Origin: Sesamum alatum
Lineage: Eukaryota > Streptophyta > Magnoliopsida > Lamiales > Pedaliaceae
Direction: 5' to 3'
Length of the DNA: 64,000 bases
NCBI GenBank assembly: GCA_034509735.1
Contig: JACGWO010000002.1
Location: forward strand, 24,661,636-24,725,635
The position numbers and the translations under genes were made by a program. The notes under the pieces are model-generated. The model had not been told where the DNA came from, searched no databases, and saw only the letters and a list, made by a program, of their open reading frames with translations. Of the stretch, positions 1-10,044 are shown piece by piece; within the stretch, counting starts at the first letter, position 1, and the number at the start of each line of letters is the position of its first letter.

Positions 1-1626
1 TGGATTGGAAGGCATGGACAAACTCCTAGAGTCCACGTCCACTTTATCTAGGGTCTAATATTTGGACATTGGTCCAACCAATGTGAGAGTTGTAAATGAC
101 CGAGATCTCATATGTAAATATAAACACATTTATCCACAATGCGTAAATAAATAAATTGCATCCCATAGCAGTTATACGATAAATAAAACCATTCATCCAT
201 CATAACAGCCACATGCAAAATTAAAGCCTAGCACGCCCTGTTGGATGATCACGAGCCCGAATCCTATGCGATCCACTGAGCCCGCAGTGGATCTATGATC
301 AATCTAGGGTTGGTCCTACACTATTACATTAATAGTAACCCAATCATCATTCTGATGGGCCTTGGTCTCTTTTCTCTTTCAACTCTTCATGGAAACGCCT
401 TGGATCCTCCATTCTGGGCTCTCCATGTGGACCTTCCTTCTTCTCCACCTAATACATAAAAAATAAATCCTCACTCCTATTCTACTCTCATTACCTATAT
501 AAAAAGAAACCCCATCGAAAACCCGGGGAGAGTACATAAGAAGGGAGATAGAATGCCTTATTATTCCAAGGAAACTAGAAGGGGAGAAGGAGAAAGCAAA
601 AAGAGGCACACAGGCCCAACATAAAATTAAATCATACATTCGGTCTAGGGCTCGCGATCATCCATTTCCATTAAACGCACATAATCACATAATCCAATCA
701 CATAAATACATGCAAATATACCATGATTTCCAATCACATCAATCCATGATAAATAAATGCGCTACGTATGAAAATATGGTACAACCGTTGGCAATAAGTT
801 TTCTTGTTAAGGAAGACCCTTCCTCATTATTTGTAGCTAAGTTATTCCCGAGATTTCAAATCCAATTAACTCAACCTCCCAAATAATGTTCTTATAGAAA
901 ATATGCAAAATTAAACAAAATGAATTTTTTCAGAATAATCCAAAAACTTAAGAATTAAAAATAACGAGAAAAACGACGATATCAACCGGCCACCGCCACC
1001 GGCAGCAGTCCGCCGGCGCGCGCAGGTCAGCAGGCCCTGCCTGATCGGGTGCCTGCCTGTAGGCGCGCCTGCCCTGCACGCGCCAGCCTGCCGGCCGCCT
1101 CCGTGGGCCTGCCTTGCGCAGGCCGCGCGCGCGCAGACTCCGTTGTCTGCGTGCGCCCACGCCTGATGGCGCCGCCACATGCGCGCGCTTGCGCGTGGCT
1201 TCTTTGGCCGCACGTTCGGGAGCGCAGGCGCCCCAGAGTGCTGGCCTAGCACGCGCGCCCGGCCACCCGCCTGAGCGCGCGCGCCCGGTTGTGCTCCCGG
1301 TAGGCCTGAACGGCACGCGCCATGCGCGCCTAGCGCAGGTGGCCGCGCGCAGGCTCCCGTGCCTGCGCGCGCCCGCCTCGCTTGAGCTCACAGCGCACAC
1401 GGTCAGCCACCAGCTGGCCGCGTGCTGCGTTTTCTCCATTTTATTCGATTCTGCCCCCGTTTCCTAAGAAAAACAGAAAATACCAACAGCACCAAAAAAC
1501 ATACGAAATTGAAAGCAAGAAAACAACATGCTTTACGATAAAATTATCAAGAAATAATTAAAACATGCCAAACACGTTTTCATGCTTAAAACACACACAA
1601 AACTCTAGGTCTATACACCGAATCGG
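1..1626 (-). mobile_element. Untranslated leader of a minus-strand Copia element (family D), gag lies off the left edge
   Basis: The segment matches the leader at 10556-12225 in the same order: an opening block containing GGATTGGAAGGCATGGAC, a block around 640 with GAGGCACACAGGCCCAAC, an AT-rich stretch, and a very GC-rich tract at about 985-1435. It ends at a primer-binding site, so it is the region between the PBS and gag of an element read right to left. The many overlapping ORFs in 910-1467 come from the lack of AT-rich stop codons in the GC tract, and none resembles a known protein. The gag start and 3' LTR would lie to the left of the window. Confidence 0.8.
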
Positions 1627-1638
1627 GCTCTGATACCA
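1627..1638 (-). other. Primer-binding site (tRNA-iMet), family D element
   Basis: The reverse complement reads TGGTATCAGAGC, the usual plant Copia PBS complementary to the 3' end of initiator tRNA-Met. It lies one base inside the LTR end at 1640. Confidence 0.9.
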
Positions 1639-1639
1639 C

Positions 1640-2234
1640 TGAAAGCCTTGGGTAGGCGTGTGGATCGTCCCGGGAATAGCGCGAATGCGGAAGCGCGGTA
1701 TAATTTAAATTACAAAATTTAAACATGCAGAGCAAATATTAAAATTAAACTCGTTCAAGGGGTGTGCGCTTGAAATTCCCGGGTGTTTGGTGTATCTCAT
1801 GAATTATAAACATGCATAAGAATCATGGAGGCCATAGGATTGTAAAATAGAGAAGACGAAAAACGTAAACGGAAACCTACCGATTCGTCGTTTTCCCCTT
1901 CTAATCGGTACTCGCTTTGTTCCCCGATTTGCTCCAAGATCTCGTATGGGAGACCTCTAATTCGTGACATGCAATCCGCCCATGTATCTTGAACTTCATC
2001 CTAGCAAACGAACAAGTATTTGGGAGAGGACGGATCGATCAAACGTTATTAATTTAACGTGATCAATCCTCTTTTGTTCAATTGTTGAAAACAAAAGAAC
2101 AAGAAACAATTTTCTTGGAGAGAGAAGAGAGAGGCGGACGAGAGAGAGGAGAGAGCACACGTGAGTTTGTGTGTGTGTGTGTGTGTGTTTCAAGATTCAT
2201 CATCTCTCCACAAGTGAAGGGCTAGGAATATATA
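1640..2234 (-). mobile_element. Family D 5' LTR, first segment (U5/R side)
   Basis: It starts TGAAAGCCTTGGGTAGGCG, the reverse complement of the end of the plus-strand D LTR at 60502-62440. The D LTR breaks off at ATATA (2230-2234), where the B/A composite is inserted, and resumes at 24524 with the same five bases. It contains the conserved CAAG-GGGTGTGC-CTTG hairpin near 1757 and a GT microsatellite at about 2166-2189. Confidence 0.85.
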
Positions 2235-3691
2235 TGAAAGAAATCCGGTGGATCGTCCCGGGAATTGCGCGAATGCGGAAGCGCGGTAAAAATAAATATA
2301 TTAAAATAAAAGGCATGCTCTTTAATTTAAAGAACACGCTCAAGGGGTGTGCCCTTGAAGTTCCCGGGCGTTCGGTGTATCTCATGATCATAAAACAAAT
2401 AAAGAAATCATGGAGGCCATAGAGTTGAAAATTAAAGAGGGACAAAAATCTTAAAACGAGACCTACCCGTTGTCGTTTTCGGACGAGAGAGGAGAGGAGA
2501 GAGTGTGTGTCGTGTGTGTGTTTTTCGAGAATCATCATCCTGATAAATGTTGGAAGCTAGACGTTTATATAGAGGAAGAGTTTAATCCTCTTTAAACTCA
2601 AACTCTAAGTAACCTAATTTGACTAGGATTTTGACCTAGTCAAAGTCCTAGTCAAACTAGTGTTTGACCTAGTCAAACGAATCCTAGCCTTCCATCTCCC
2701 CTTTCCATCTCAACCGTTGATTTTAATTTAATGGAATATTTAAATCCTATTAAATATTCCAAAAGGCTAAAGGAATAAATATCATATAATAAATTAATAT
2801 TATAATTTATTCTAAGCTCATTAAATCAACCCTTTTAATAAATCCTATTTATTAATTTAATTTCTTTTATCAAATAGAAGGAATTAATTTCTCCAAGAAA
2901 ATATAGGACCCGATTAAATCTAATTTAATCATTCCTTTACTCCAATATTTAATTCCAAATTAAATACTAAGTGTGTGTGGATAGTGTGTGACTCTTTAGG
3001 TTCACCATTCAGCTAGACTTGGTCGGATTCCTAGAATCCGTCCGTTACCATGAGTGGCCATCTAACAACGGTCCATGGCACTAGAGACTAGGTGAAATAT
3101 TCGGGGATGAACATTTAGGCTCTAACAGTACACTTGTCCTTCTGTCTTCGGTCTCATCACTTAGAGTCTAGGGCACGGAAAAAGCAGGTACCCATTTTGG
3201 ACCTAAGTGTCGGTCTGTCCTTACTAAACGCCGCAAGGGAAATCTTTCCCTTCTGTTCAGTTACTGTGGCCACAGATTTTAGGGACAAGACACAGAGCAT
3301 ACATGAGACTCAACTGTCAATACCTTTTGACAGGAGACAGATCCTTTCTTGGAAATTACTGTCACTCTGTACACCCGAGCTGCACTAGACATGGCTTATG
3401 ACTACTCAAGAGTATTTTGGCAATCTCTTACCATATCTAAGATACAGACCTGATGCACAGGTAAACTCAACAGTTCCTCAAGTCAAAGGACTTGGCCTGT
3501 ACCGTTGGAACCGGGAATACACGTCATACCTTGCTGACCATACTCAAGGTCCTCTGTAAGACGGTTTCCGCGAGTCACCTCAGTCAGCTGCTTCCTAGCA
3601 TGCTGACCCACTAACACTGCTTAGACGACCTTCGTCACCCGTCGATGAAATACGACAGCAGATGCTTAGTGCAAGGCTCAAAGGGAATCCC
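2235..3691 (-). repeat. Partial family B LTR (outer 3' LTR of the composite), with an internal deletion
   Basis: It aligns by eye to the B LTR at 22526-24523 from its U5 end up to GGGAATCCC, where the A LTR starts. Relative to that copy about 246 bp are missing at position 2480-2482, with CG at the join. The lost part includes the sequence matching the B copy's TTCAACTGCTACTCGCG segment. The remaining 310 or so bases of the U3 start of this B LTR are absent at this locus. Confidence 0.8.
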
Positions 3692-5922
3692 TGAAAGAAA
3701 TCGGTGGATCGTCCCGGGAGATTAACGCGAATAGCGGAAGCGCGAAATAGTGCGTAATAAAAATTACAAAGCATAATTAAATGGAATTTAAATCATGCAT
3801 AACGTACATAAACGAATCAAGGGGTGTGCCCTTGATTCTCCCGGGCGTTCGGTGTATCTCATGTTCAATAAAACACAACATGGAGGCCATAGAATTCAAA
3901 ACGAAAAACATAATTAAAGAACCTACCCGGTTGTAGTTTTGTCTTCGTTTGGCTACGTGCAGTGTTCCCCGTTTTGCACCAAGATCTCAAGAAGAGACCC
4001 TCTAAATCATCTCACTCGCTCCACCGGAAAGCAAACAAACCTTGTGCTAGCAAGAAATTATTTGGGGAGAAGAGACATCGATACACGCTATGAATTAACG
4101 CAATCAATGTCTCTTATGTTCTTAACTTGAATAAAATCAAGAAGAATAAAGTATATTTCTTGGAGAGAAGAAAGAGGGTGGACGAAATCTTGAGAGGGAA
4201 TGAGAGATGAGAGTTGTAGAGAATACTAGGTGTGAGTGTGTGTTTTTTAAGTATTTATAGAAGATGGAATTCCTATTCCTTCTCAAACTCTTCCAAAGAG
4301 ACACACTTCGACTAGGGTTTTGACCTAGTCAAATCCTAGTCAAATTAGGCTTTGATTAAGTCAAATTAATCATGGCCCTTCATCTCATCATTCTCTAGAT
4401 CAAATCTTGTCCATCCATTTTGATGGGCTTTATGCAATGGGCCTATTTATTTCTAAATTAAATATTCTCATGGACTTTATATTAAAACCCTATTTAATAT
4501 ACTAAGCCCATTAATTAATTAATGGAATGGACTTTAATTCCAAATTAAATAGTCCATGGACTTTATATTAAATCCTTTTTAATACCAAGCCCATTAATTA
4601 ATTCCATAGAATGGGATTATTTAATTCTAAATTAAATAGTCCCATGGACTTTATATTAAATCCTATTTAATATACCAAGCCCACTAATTAATTAATTCAC
4701 CCTTTTAATCTAATTAAAAGGAAAGCCCATGCTTTATAAAATTCATAAATCTAATTTATGAACTCAAGCCCGATTATTCAAAATAATCCATCGAGGCTTG
4801 AATCTCCAAGAAGTATAATTTAATTCCATTAAATTAAACCTTCTCCCGGAATTAATTCCAAATTAATTCCCTTTCTTTTGGTGTAGCGGGTGTGACTCTT
4901 TAGGTTCACCTTTCAGCTAGACTTGGACCTACTTTTTGTTATTTCATAACCAAAGTAGTCCGTTACCATGGGTGGCCATCTAGCAACGGTCCATGGCACT
5001 AGAGACTAGGTGAATTTATGGTGTGAACATTTAGGCTCCGAGTTATACGCAGGTGCGGTCCTACCGACGCTCGATACGTACGGGTACGGTCCTACTGTCT
5101 CCTGTCTCCCGGCCTTTAGTCTAGGGGTCGGTTCCCATCGTTGACTAGGCAACTATGCATAATGCTCGAGATAGGTTTAACTCGACGTAGGAAATCCTTT
5201 CCCACTACATCAAGTGCTATGCCGATAGACTTTGTGAGTCTAAACCATCTCTGAGCGCATAGGAGATCTTGCTGTCATATCCTTTGACAGGGGACAGATC
5301 CTATCTTGGAATACACCGTTCTTACATACTCCGACTGCACTGGACGAGGCTTATGATGACCATGTGATATAACCGGTCAAATTTCACCAGATCCAAGATA
5401 CAACCTTAGTATGTAGGGGACTGCCGTGATCCTCAAGTCCGAGGACTAATCCCTAACTATCGGAACCGGGAATACGAGTCATACCGACCAAGCCCGAGTG
5501 GCTTCCATATGACGATTCCCGTGAGTCACCTCAGTCGGTCGCTCCCCAGCAGGCCGACCCACTAACACTGCTTAGACGATCCTCGTCAGCCGTCGATGAA
5601 ACACGACAGCAGGTGCTTAGTGCAAGTCTCAAATGGATTCTCGATGCCCTATCTCGAGATTCCTTTGACTTGGAGTATTTCAGACTGATTCGGCGAAACT
5701 GATTTCATGAACCTACCTCCAAGCGTAGTTCCAATTTCCCGAAATGTTATTTCAGTCTGTGGGCGTTTGTTGTGACATCGTAACGATGCAAGCAGTAAGT
5801 ACAACAAACTCATGCCTATGAACCCTTACCACATTCATTAACATAATATTACTTGTTCAAAGATTGACGAATGGTTCTCAGAACAGCCAAAACCATTGAC
5901 TTTCTGGTCACTTATTCTAACA
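3692..5922 (-). repeat. Family A LTR (3' LTR, minus strand)
   Basis: It starts TGAAAGAAATCGGTGG and ends CTTATTCTAACA in plus-strand reading, and is followed directly by the reverse complement of a polypurine tract. It is collinear with the plus-strand A LTRs at 12226 and 20121 but about 93 bp shorter. That is explained by three rather than four copies of an AT-rich repeat unit (about 4440-4690). It abuts a broken B LTR at ATCCC (3687-3691), the expected 5-bp target duplication; the second copy has not survived. Confidence 0.85.
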
Positions 5923-5933
5923 ATCTCCCACTT
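5923..5933 (-). other. Polypurine tract
   Basis: The reverse complement AAGTGGGAGAT sits immediately upstream of the 3' LTR, as at 20110-20120, 42938-42948 and 48634-48644. It is the plus-strand primer site for reverse transcription. Confidence 0.85.
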
Positions 5934-6365
5934 GACCAATAAGTCAATTACCCACTTTGTTCAGAATCCTCTGAGTATGAGTAATCTACGATACCGACTA
6001 AGGTATTGTGAGTCCGCTTATATTTCCTTGTGAAGCAATACGGTCTAACCGTGTTCTATCCACCATTGCCTCTTAGAGATGGTGGTTGTCTAAGAATATT
6101 TTCGTGGATCTTGTGATGAGATCTCGTGCCAATACTCCCATAGCCAAGTTGCCTGCCATATAGGCCAACACGGCTTGGTCGTGCTAGGCGCCACGTCCAT
6201 CCTATGGACGCGGTCTTCATCATTTACCACTATCCGATGCACTCGTCATTGGGCCTGACTGTTCATACCTTTGAGACTAACTGGTTTTCACTTATGCTCT
6301 GGAAGCTAGTATCGCTTTAGCCTTCCAAAGCAACTCTCAACAGACGGTGCATCATGAACACATCT
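5934..6365 (-). mobile_element. A-type degenerate 3' tail (RNase H relic) before the PPT
   Basis: It is almost the same sequence as 19676-20109 of the plus-strand A element. It holds decayed pieces of the RNase H C-terminal coding region, for example a GAGATCTCATCAC block and a CACCATCTCTAAGAGG block that match the intact-looking B pol near 42740-42790. No reading frame is kept. The B-like pol reading frame ends abruptly at its right border, 6365/6366. Confidence 0.75.
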
Positions 6366-7929
6366 ATGGTTGCTTGCTTGGAACTTTTCCAAGCTACTAC
6401 TCCTCCATTGAGTTTGAATACGTACCCCGATTGAGACTTGGCATCATCGTCATCAGACTGGAAGCTAGCGTCGCTAAAGCCTTCCAGAATTAGTTCTCCA
6501 TTGCCATAGACTAGGAACATTTCCTTAGTCCTTCTTAGGTACTTAAGGATGCCCTTAACAGCATTCCAATGTGCCTCTCCTGCGCAGGACTGATATCTGC
6601 TTGTCATGCTCAAAGCGTACGCAATGTCAGGCCTAGTGCAGTGGACCGCATATTGTATGCTACCTACGGCGGAGGCATAGGGGATGACTTTAATCTTTTC
6701 AAGTTCCTCATCAGTCTGTGGGGACTGTTTCTTGGATAACTTGATCCCATGCCTTATTGGAAGGAATCCTCATTTGGAATTGTCCATTCGATATCTCTTT
6801 AGGACTTTCTCCATATACGAGTTTTCGGTGAGTCCTAACATCCTTTTAGATCTGTCCCTGACAATCTGGATGCCTAGGATGTAGGAGGCTTCACCCAAGT
6901 CCTTCATGAAAAACTGGGTTGACAACCATGCTTTTGTGTTTCCTAACATTCTAACGTCAGTACCAATGAGCAGAATGTCATCCACATAAAGCACTAGGAA
7001 CACTATTGAGCTCCCACTGACCTTCTTGTATACACAAGGGTCGGATTCATTTTTGATGAAGTCATAACCCCGTATTACTTCATCAAAGCGAATGTTCCAA
7101 CTTCGGGAGGCTTGTTTGAGGCCATAGATGGACTTCTGGAGACGACAGACTTTCTGTTCTTCTCCAGTGACCGTGAAACCCTGCGGTTGATCCACATAGA
7201 TCTCTTCTTCAACGAAACCGTTGAGGAAGGCCGTTTTCACGTCCATCTGCCATATCTCATAGTCATACCATGCTGCTATGGTGAGCAGAATCCGAATGGA
7301 TTTAGCCATGGCTACTGGCAAGTAGGTATCCTAAAAATCGACCCCGGGTCGTTGAGTGTATCCCTTAGCTACAAGCCTAGCCTTGAAGGTTGTGACTTCT
7401 CCATCAACGCCAAGTTTGCGCTTGTAGACCCACTTACAGCCCACTGGCTTAACACCTTTCGGTGGATCTACGAGACTCCAAACTTGGTTCCCGCTCATGG
7501 AGTCCATTTCGGCTTTCATGGCCTCAAGCCATTTCCCGGAGTCGATGTCAGACATCGCTTCTCCATAAGTCTTAGGATCGTTATCCAAAAGGTCGGTCGC
7601 ACCTAGAAAGCCATATCTCACTAGAGGCCTGGACTCTCTAGTGGACCTACGGAGAACGGGAACGTCAGTGGTGACTGTGGGCGTTGACTGTATCGGAGCC
7701 GGTGGTTCAAGAACCGGGGCTGGCTGTTCCTGAGGCTGTCCTTCATGCCTAGCATGTTGGACTTCTCGAGGCTGGTCAGCCATATCCTGTATCCTCTAAG
7801 TGAGGGTTCCACGGCCTCCTCTGATGGCTGGATTCCATCACTTGATTCTTCAAGGATCAGCTCATCAGGTTGGATATCCTCCGGGAAGCCTTTCTCCAAG
7901 AATACTGCATTTCTTGAAACAAACACCTT
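6317..7929 (-). pseudogene. pol, reverse transcriptase and truncated RNase H part (broken)
   Basis: This continues the gag-PR-IN frame of 7930-10044 after an in-frame stop. It encodes the end of the integrase-RT linker, then the reverse transcriptase with FLNG (about 7220) and the catalytic YVDD motif (about 6985-6996), and the start of RNase H (SDASF, about 6465). Visible breaks are a TAA replacing a Gln codon at 7930, a loss of about 10 bp near 7782, a TAG at about 7331 and a TGA at 6770. Beyond about 6366 the frame enters unrelated A-type tail, so RNase H lacks its C-terminal half. Without these breaks it would be an ordinary Ty1/Copia polyprotein, so this copy cannot support its own transposition. 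Confidence 0.85.
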
Positions 7930-10044
7930 TTATTCCAAGGGGTCATAAAAGTAATAACCCACAGTTTCTTTAGGGTATCCAAGGAACCTGCATAAGCTAG
8001 ATCTAGATTCTAACTTATCTCCCACTAACCTCTTGACGTATGCGGGGCTACCCCACACTTTCAAGTAGTTATAGGATGCAGGCTTGCCGTGCCATATCTC
8101 ATATGGCGTTTGGGTCAATGTACTAGTAGGCGCTAAATTCAATAATTTGGCTGCTGTCCCTAGTGCATAGCCCCAAAACGATAAGGGCAATTTGGTAAAA
8201 CTCATCATGGACCGAACCATGTCCAACAGGGTTCGATTCCTCTTTTCAGAGACACCATTTAACTGTGGTGTTCCTGGAGGTGTCCATTCTGATATTATAC
8301 CATGTTCTTTTAGATAATCTAGGAACTCCGTACTAAGGTATTCACCGCCTCGGTCCGACCGTAGGATTTTAATTTTGCAGTTGGTTTGGTTCTCCACTTC
8401 AAGTCTGAATTCTTTAAACCTCTCAAGAGCTTCAGACTTGTACCTCATCAGGTAAACATAACCATACCGTGAATGATCATCGGTGAAGGTTATGAAGTAG
8501 GAGAACCCACCTCGGGCCTGCGTCCTTAGTGGTCCACATACGTCTGTATGGACAAAGTCCAACAGACCTGTGGCAAGCCTGCTTTGTCCTACAAAGGGCT
8601 TCTTGGTCATTTTCCCTCTTAGACAGGATTCACAAGTTGGTAGATCGCTCAAGTCCCCAACCTCTAGGTTCTTTGAGTCTACCAACCTTTTCATCCTATC
8701 TTGGGATATGTGACCTAGCCTAGCGTGCCACAGACGTGCGTTCCCGTTATTATGTAATTTTCGTTTGTGTTGTGTATTGAGGACGAAATTCGTTTGTTGC
8801 AAGATATAGAGTCCGTTATGCAATGTACCAAGTAGATGAGCAATTCCACACCTCATCAAATAAAAGCAGTTTTTATTGATTCTAAACTCATAACCACTAT
8901 TGTCCAACAATGGAATGGAAATGATGTTTTTAATCATACTGGGTACAAAATAAACTTGCTCTAAATCTATGCTAATACTATCACTAATCACTAGAGTGGC
9001 GGATCCTACTGCTTCTGCCGAGATGGCCTTGCCATTCCCAAGCTTCAGGATCATGTCCCCGCTACCCAGTTTTCTGCTTCTTTTCAACACCTGCAAGTCA
9101 TTGCAAATGTGAGCTCCACAGCCGGTATCTAATACCCAAGAGGCAGAACTAGTGACCATATTAACCTCAATCACATATATACCTTGGTTCGAGAAGAGTT
9201 TGGGGCACTCTCTCTTCCAATGCCCTTTCTCACGGCAGTTGATACATATGTCATATGCCTTCGACTGTTGCTTGGAGACAACCTTTCCCTTTCCTTTGCC
9301 TTTCCCCTCCTTGGCAATGGGAACACTCTTAGTGTTTGTAGCTGCTTTGACGAATTTTCCCTTCCCTTTCTTCTTCTTCCAACGTCCGGTACCCTTGCCT
9401 TTCGTATTAGAAGTCGAAACACCTCCAAACAATACCGAAGGCGTTGACTTATTAGTCGTTGCCTCGTATTGCACCAACATATTAATCAACTCATGAATGC
9501 CCTTCTCAAGTGCGTTCATGTTGTAGTTGACGATAAATTGGTCAAAGGAGGGTGGGAGTGACTGAAGGATCACGTCTATGTACGTTTCATTATCGAGACC
9601 TGCCTTTAGGTCCTTGAGCTTTTCCACCAGGGTAAGCATTTTAACCCCGTGCTCTTGTACAGAGGATCCTTCTGTCATTTTCGTTCCAAAGAATGCCTTG
9701 GTCGCGACATACCTAGTATGCCGGTTCGGGACTGCATAGCAATCTTTAAGGCGAGCCATGATGGAAGGGACATCGTCTAGCCTTTCATATTGCTTCTGAA
9801 TCTCATTGGTCATTGAAGCAAGTATGATGCTACGGACCTTCCGGTTATCCTTATGCCAAGTCTCGAACGTCTCACGTTCTTCTGGCGTGGATCCTTCCGG
9901 TAAGGTCTTAGGGAGAGGCTCGTCCATGACGTAGCCTTGGTTCTCGTAATCTAGGACTATCCTGAGATTGCGCAACCAGTCGTTGTAGTTTGTTCCATTG
10001 AATTTGTTTGTCTCAAGAATGGTGGAAAGTGGGTTCTTAGACAT
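7930..10044 (-). CDS. Copia gag-protease-integrase, 704-codon open frame (truncated polyprotein)
   Basis: This is the longest open frame in the window. The start is the Met of MSKNPLSTILETNKFNG, which is conserved in the other copies here (29498 and 44574). Gag covers about residues 1-260. A CCHC zinc knuckle follows (C267, C270, H275, C280), preceded by a Lys/Gly-rich stretch at about 215-260. The protease motif DTGCG has its aspartate at D306. The integrase has H440, H445, C471 and C474 (zinc-binding) and the catalytic triad D501, D564, E600. The core integrase signature therefore looks complete, while the frame stops at the end of the integrase region (TAA where relatives have CAA). Ty1/Copia by domain order (PR-IN-RT-RH). 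The lineage is not assigned with confidence and may be Tork/TAR-like. The product lacks RT. Confidence 0.9.
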   Translation of the reverse strand: MSKNPLSTILETNKFNGTNYNDWLRNLRIVLDYENQGYVMDEPLPKTLPEGSTPEERETFETWHKDNRKVRSIILASMTNEIQKQYERLDDVPSIMARLKDCYAVPNRHTRYVATKAFFGTKMTEGSSVQEHGVKMLTLVEKLKDLKAGLDNETYIDVILQSLPPSFDQFIVNYNMNALEKGIHELINMLVQYEATTNKSTPSVLFGGVSTSNTKGKGTGRWKKKKGKGKFVKAATNTKSVPIAKEGKGKGKGKVVSKQQSKAYDICINCREKGHWKRECPKLFSNQGIYVIEVNMVTSSASWVLDTGCGAHICNDLQVLKRSRKLGSGDMILKLGNGKAISAEAVGSATLVISDSISIDLEQVYFVPSMIKNIISIPLLDNSGYEFRINKNCFYLMRCGIAHLLGTLHNGLYILQQTNFVLNTQHKRKLHNNGNARLWHARLGHISQDRMKRLVDSKNLEVGDLSDLPTCESCLRGKMTKKPFVGQSRLATGLLDFVHTDVCGPLRTQARGGFSYFITFTDDHSRYGYVYLMRYKSEALERFKEFRLEVENQTNCKIKILRSDRGGEYLSTEFLDYLKEHGIISEWTPPGTPQLNGVSEKRNRTLLDMVRSMMSFTKLPLSFWGYALGTAAKLLNLAPTSTLTQTPYEIWHGKPASYNYLKVWGSPAYVKRLVGDKLESRSSLCRFLGYPKETVGYYFYDPLE

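Noticed and set aside
910..1467. Overlapping Arg/Ala-rich ORFs up to 163 codons on both strands, likewise at 11559-12222 and 14681-15163
   Set aside because: They lie in GC-rich leader tracts with few stop codons, are open in several frames at once, and their sequences are not conserved between leaders.
2166..2189. GT-repeat microsatellite as a possible regulatory element
   Set aside because: Its position in the LTR corresponds to a variable CA/GT run near the transcription start in other copies. Length varies freely, so nothing beyond a simple repeat can be claimed.
3134..3388. A recurring ORF of about 84 codons (MSFCLRSHH...) found antisense in several B LTRs (3134, 23671 and shorter versions elsewhere)
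   Set aside because: It recurs because the LTR recurs. Its frame is broken in other B LTRs, it is antisense to the element, and the constraint there is better explained by the hairpins.
7112..7606. A 164-codon plus-strand ORF opposite pol (similar shadows at 9152-9496, 41327-41908 and 39359-39768)
   Set aside because: It is antisense to the well-supported pol frame, and its amino acids are the mirror of conserved RT and gag codons.
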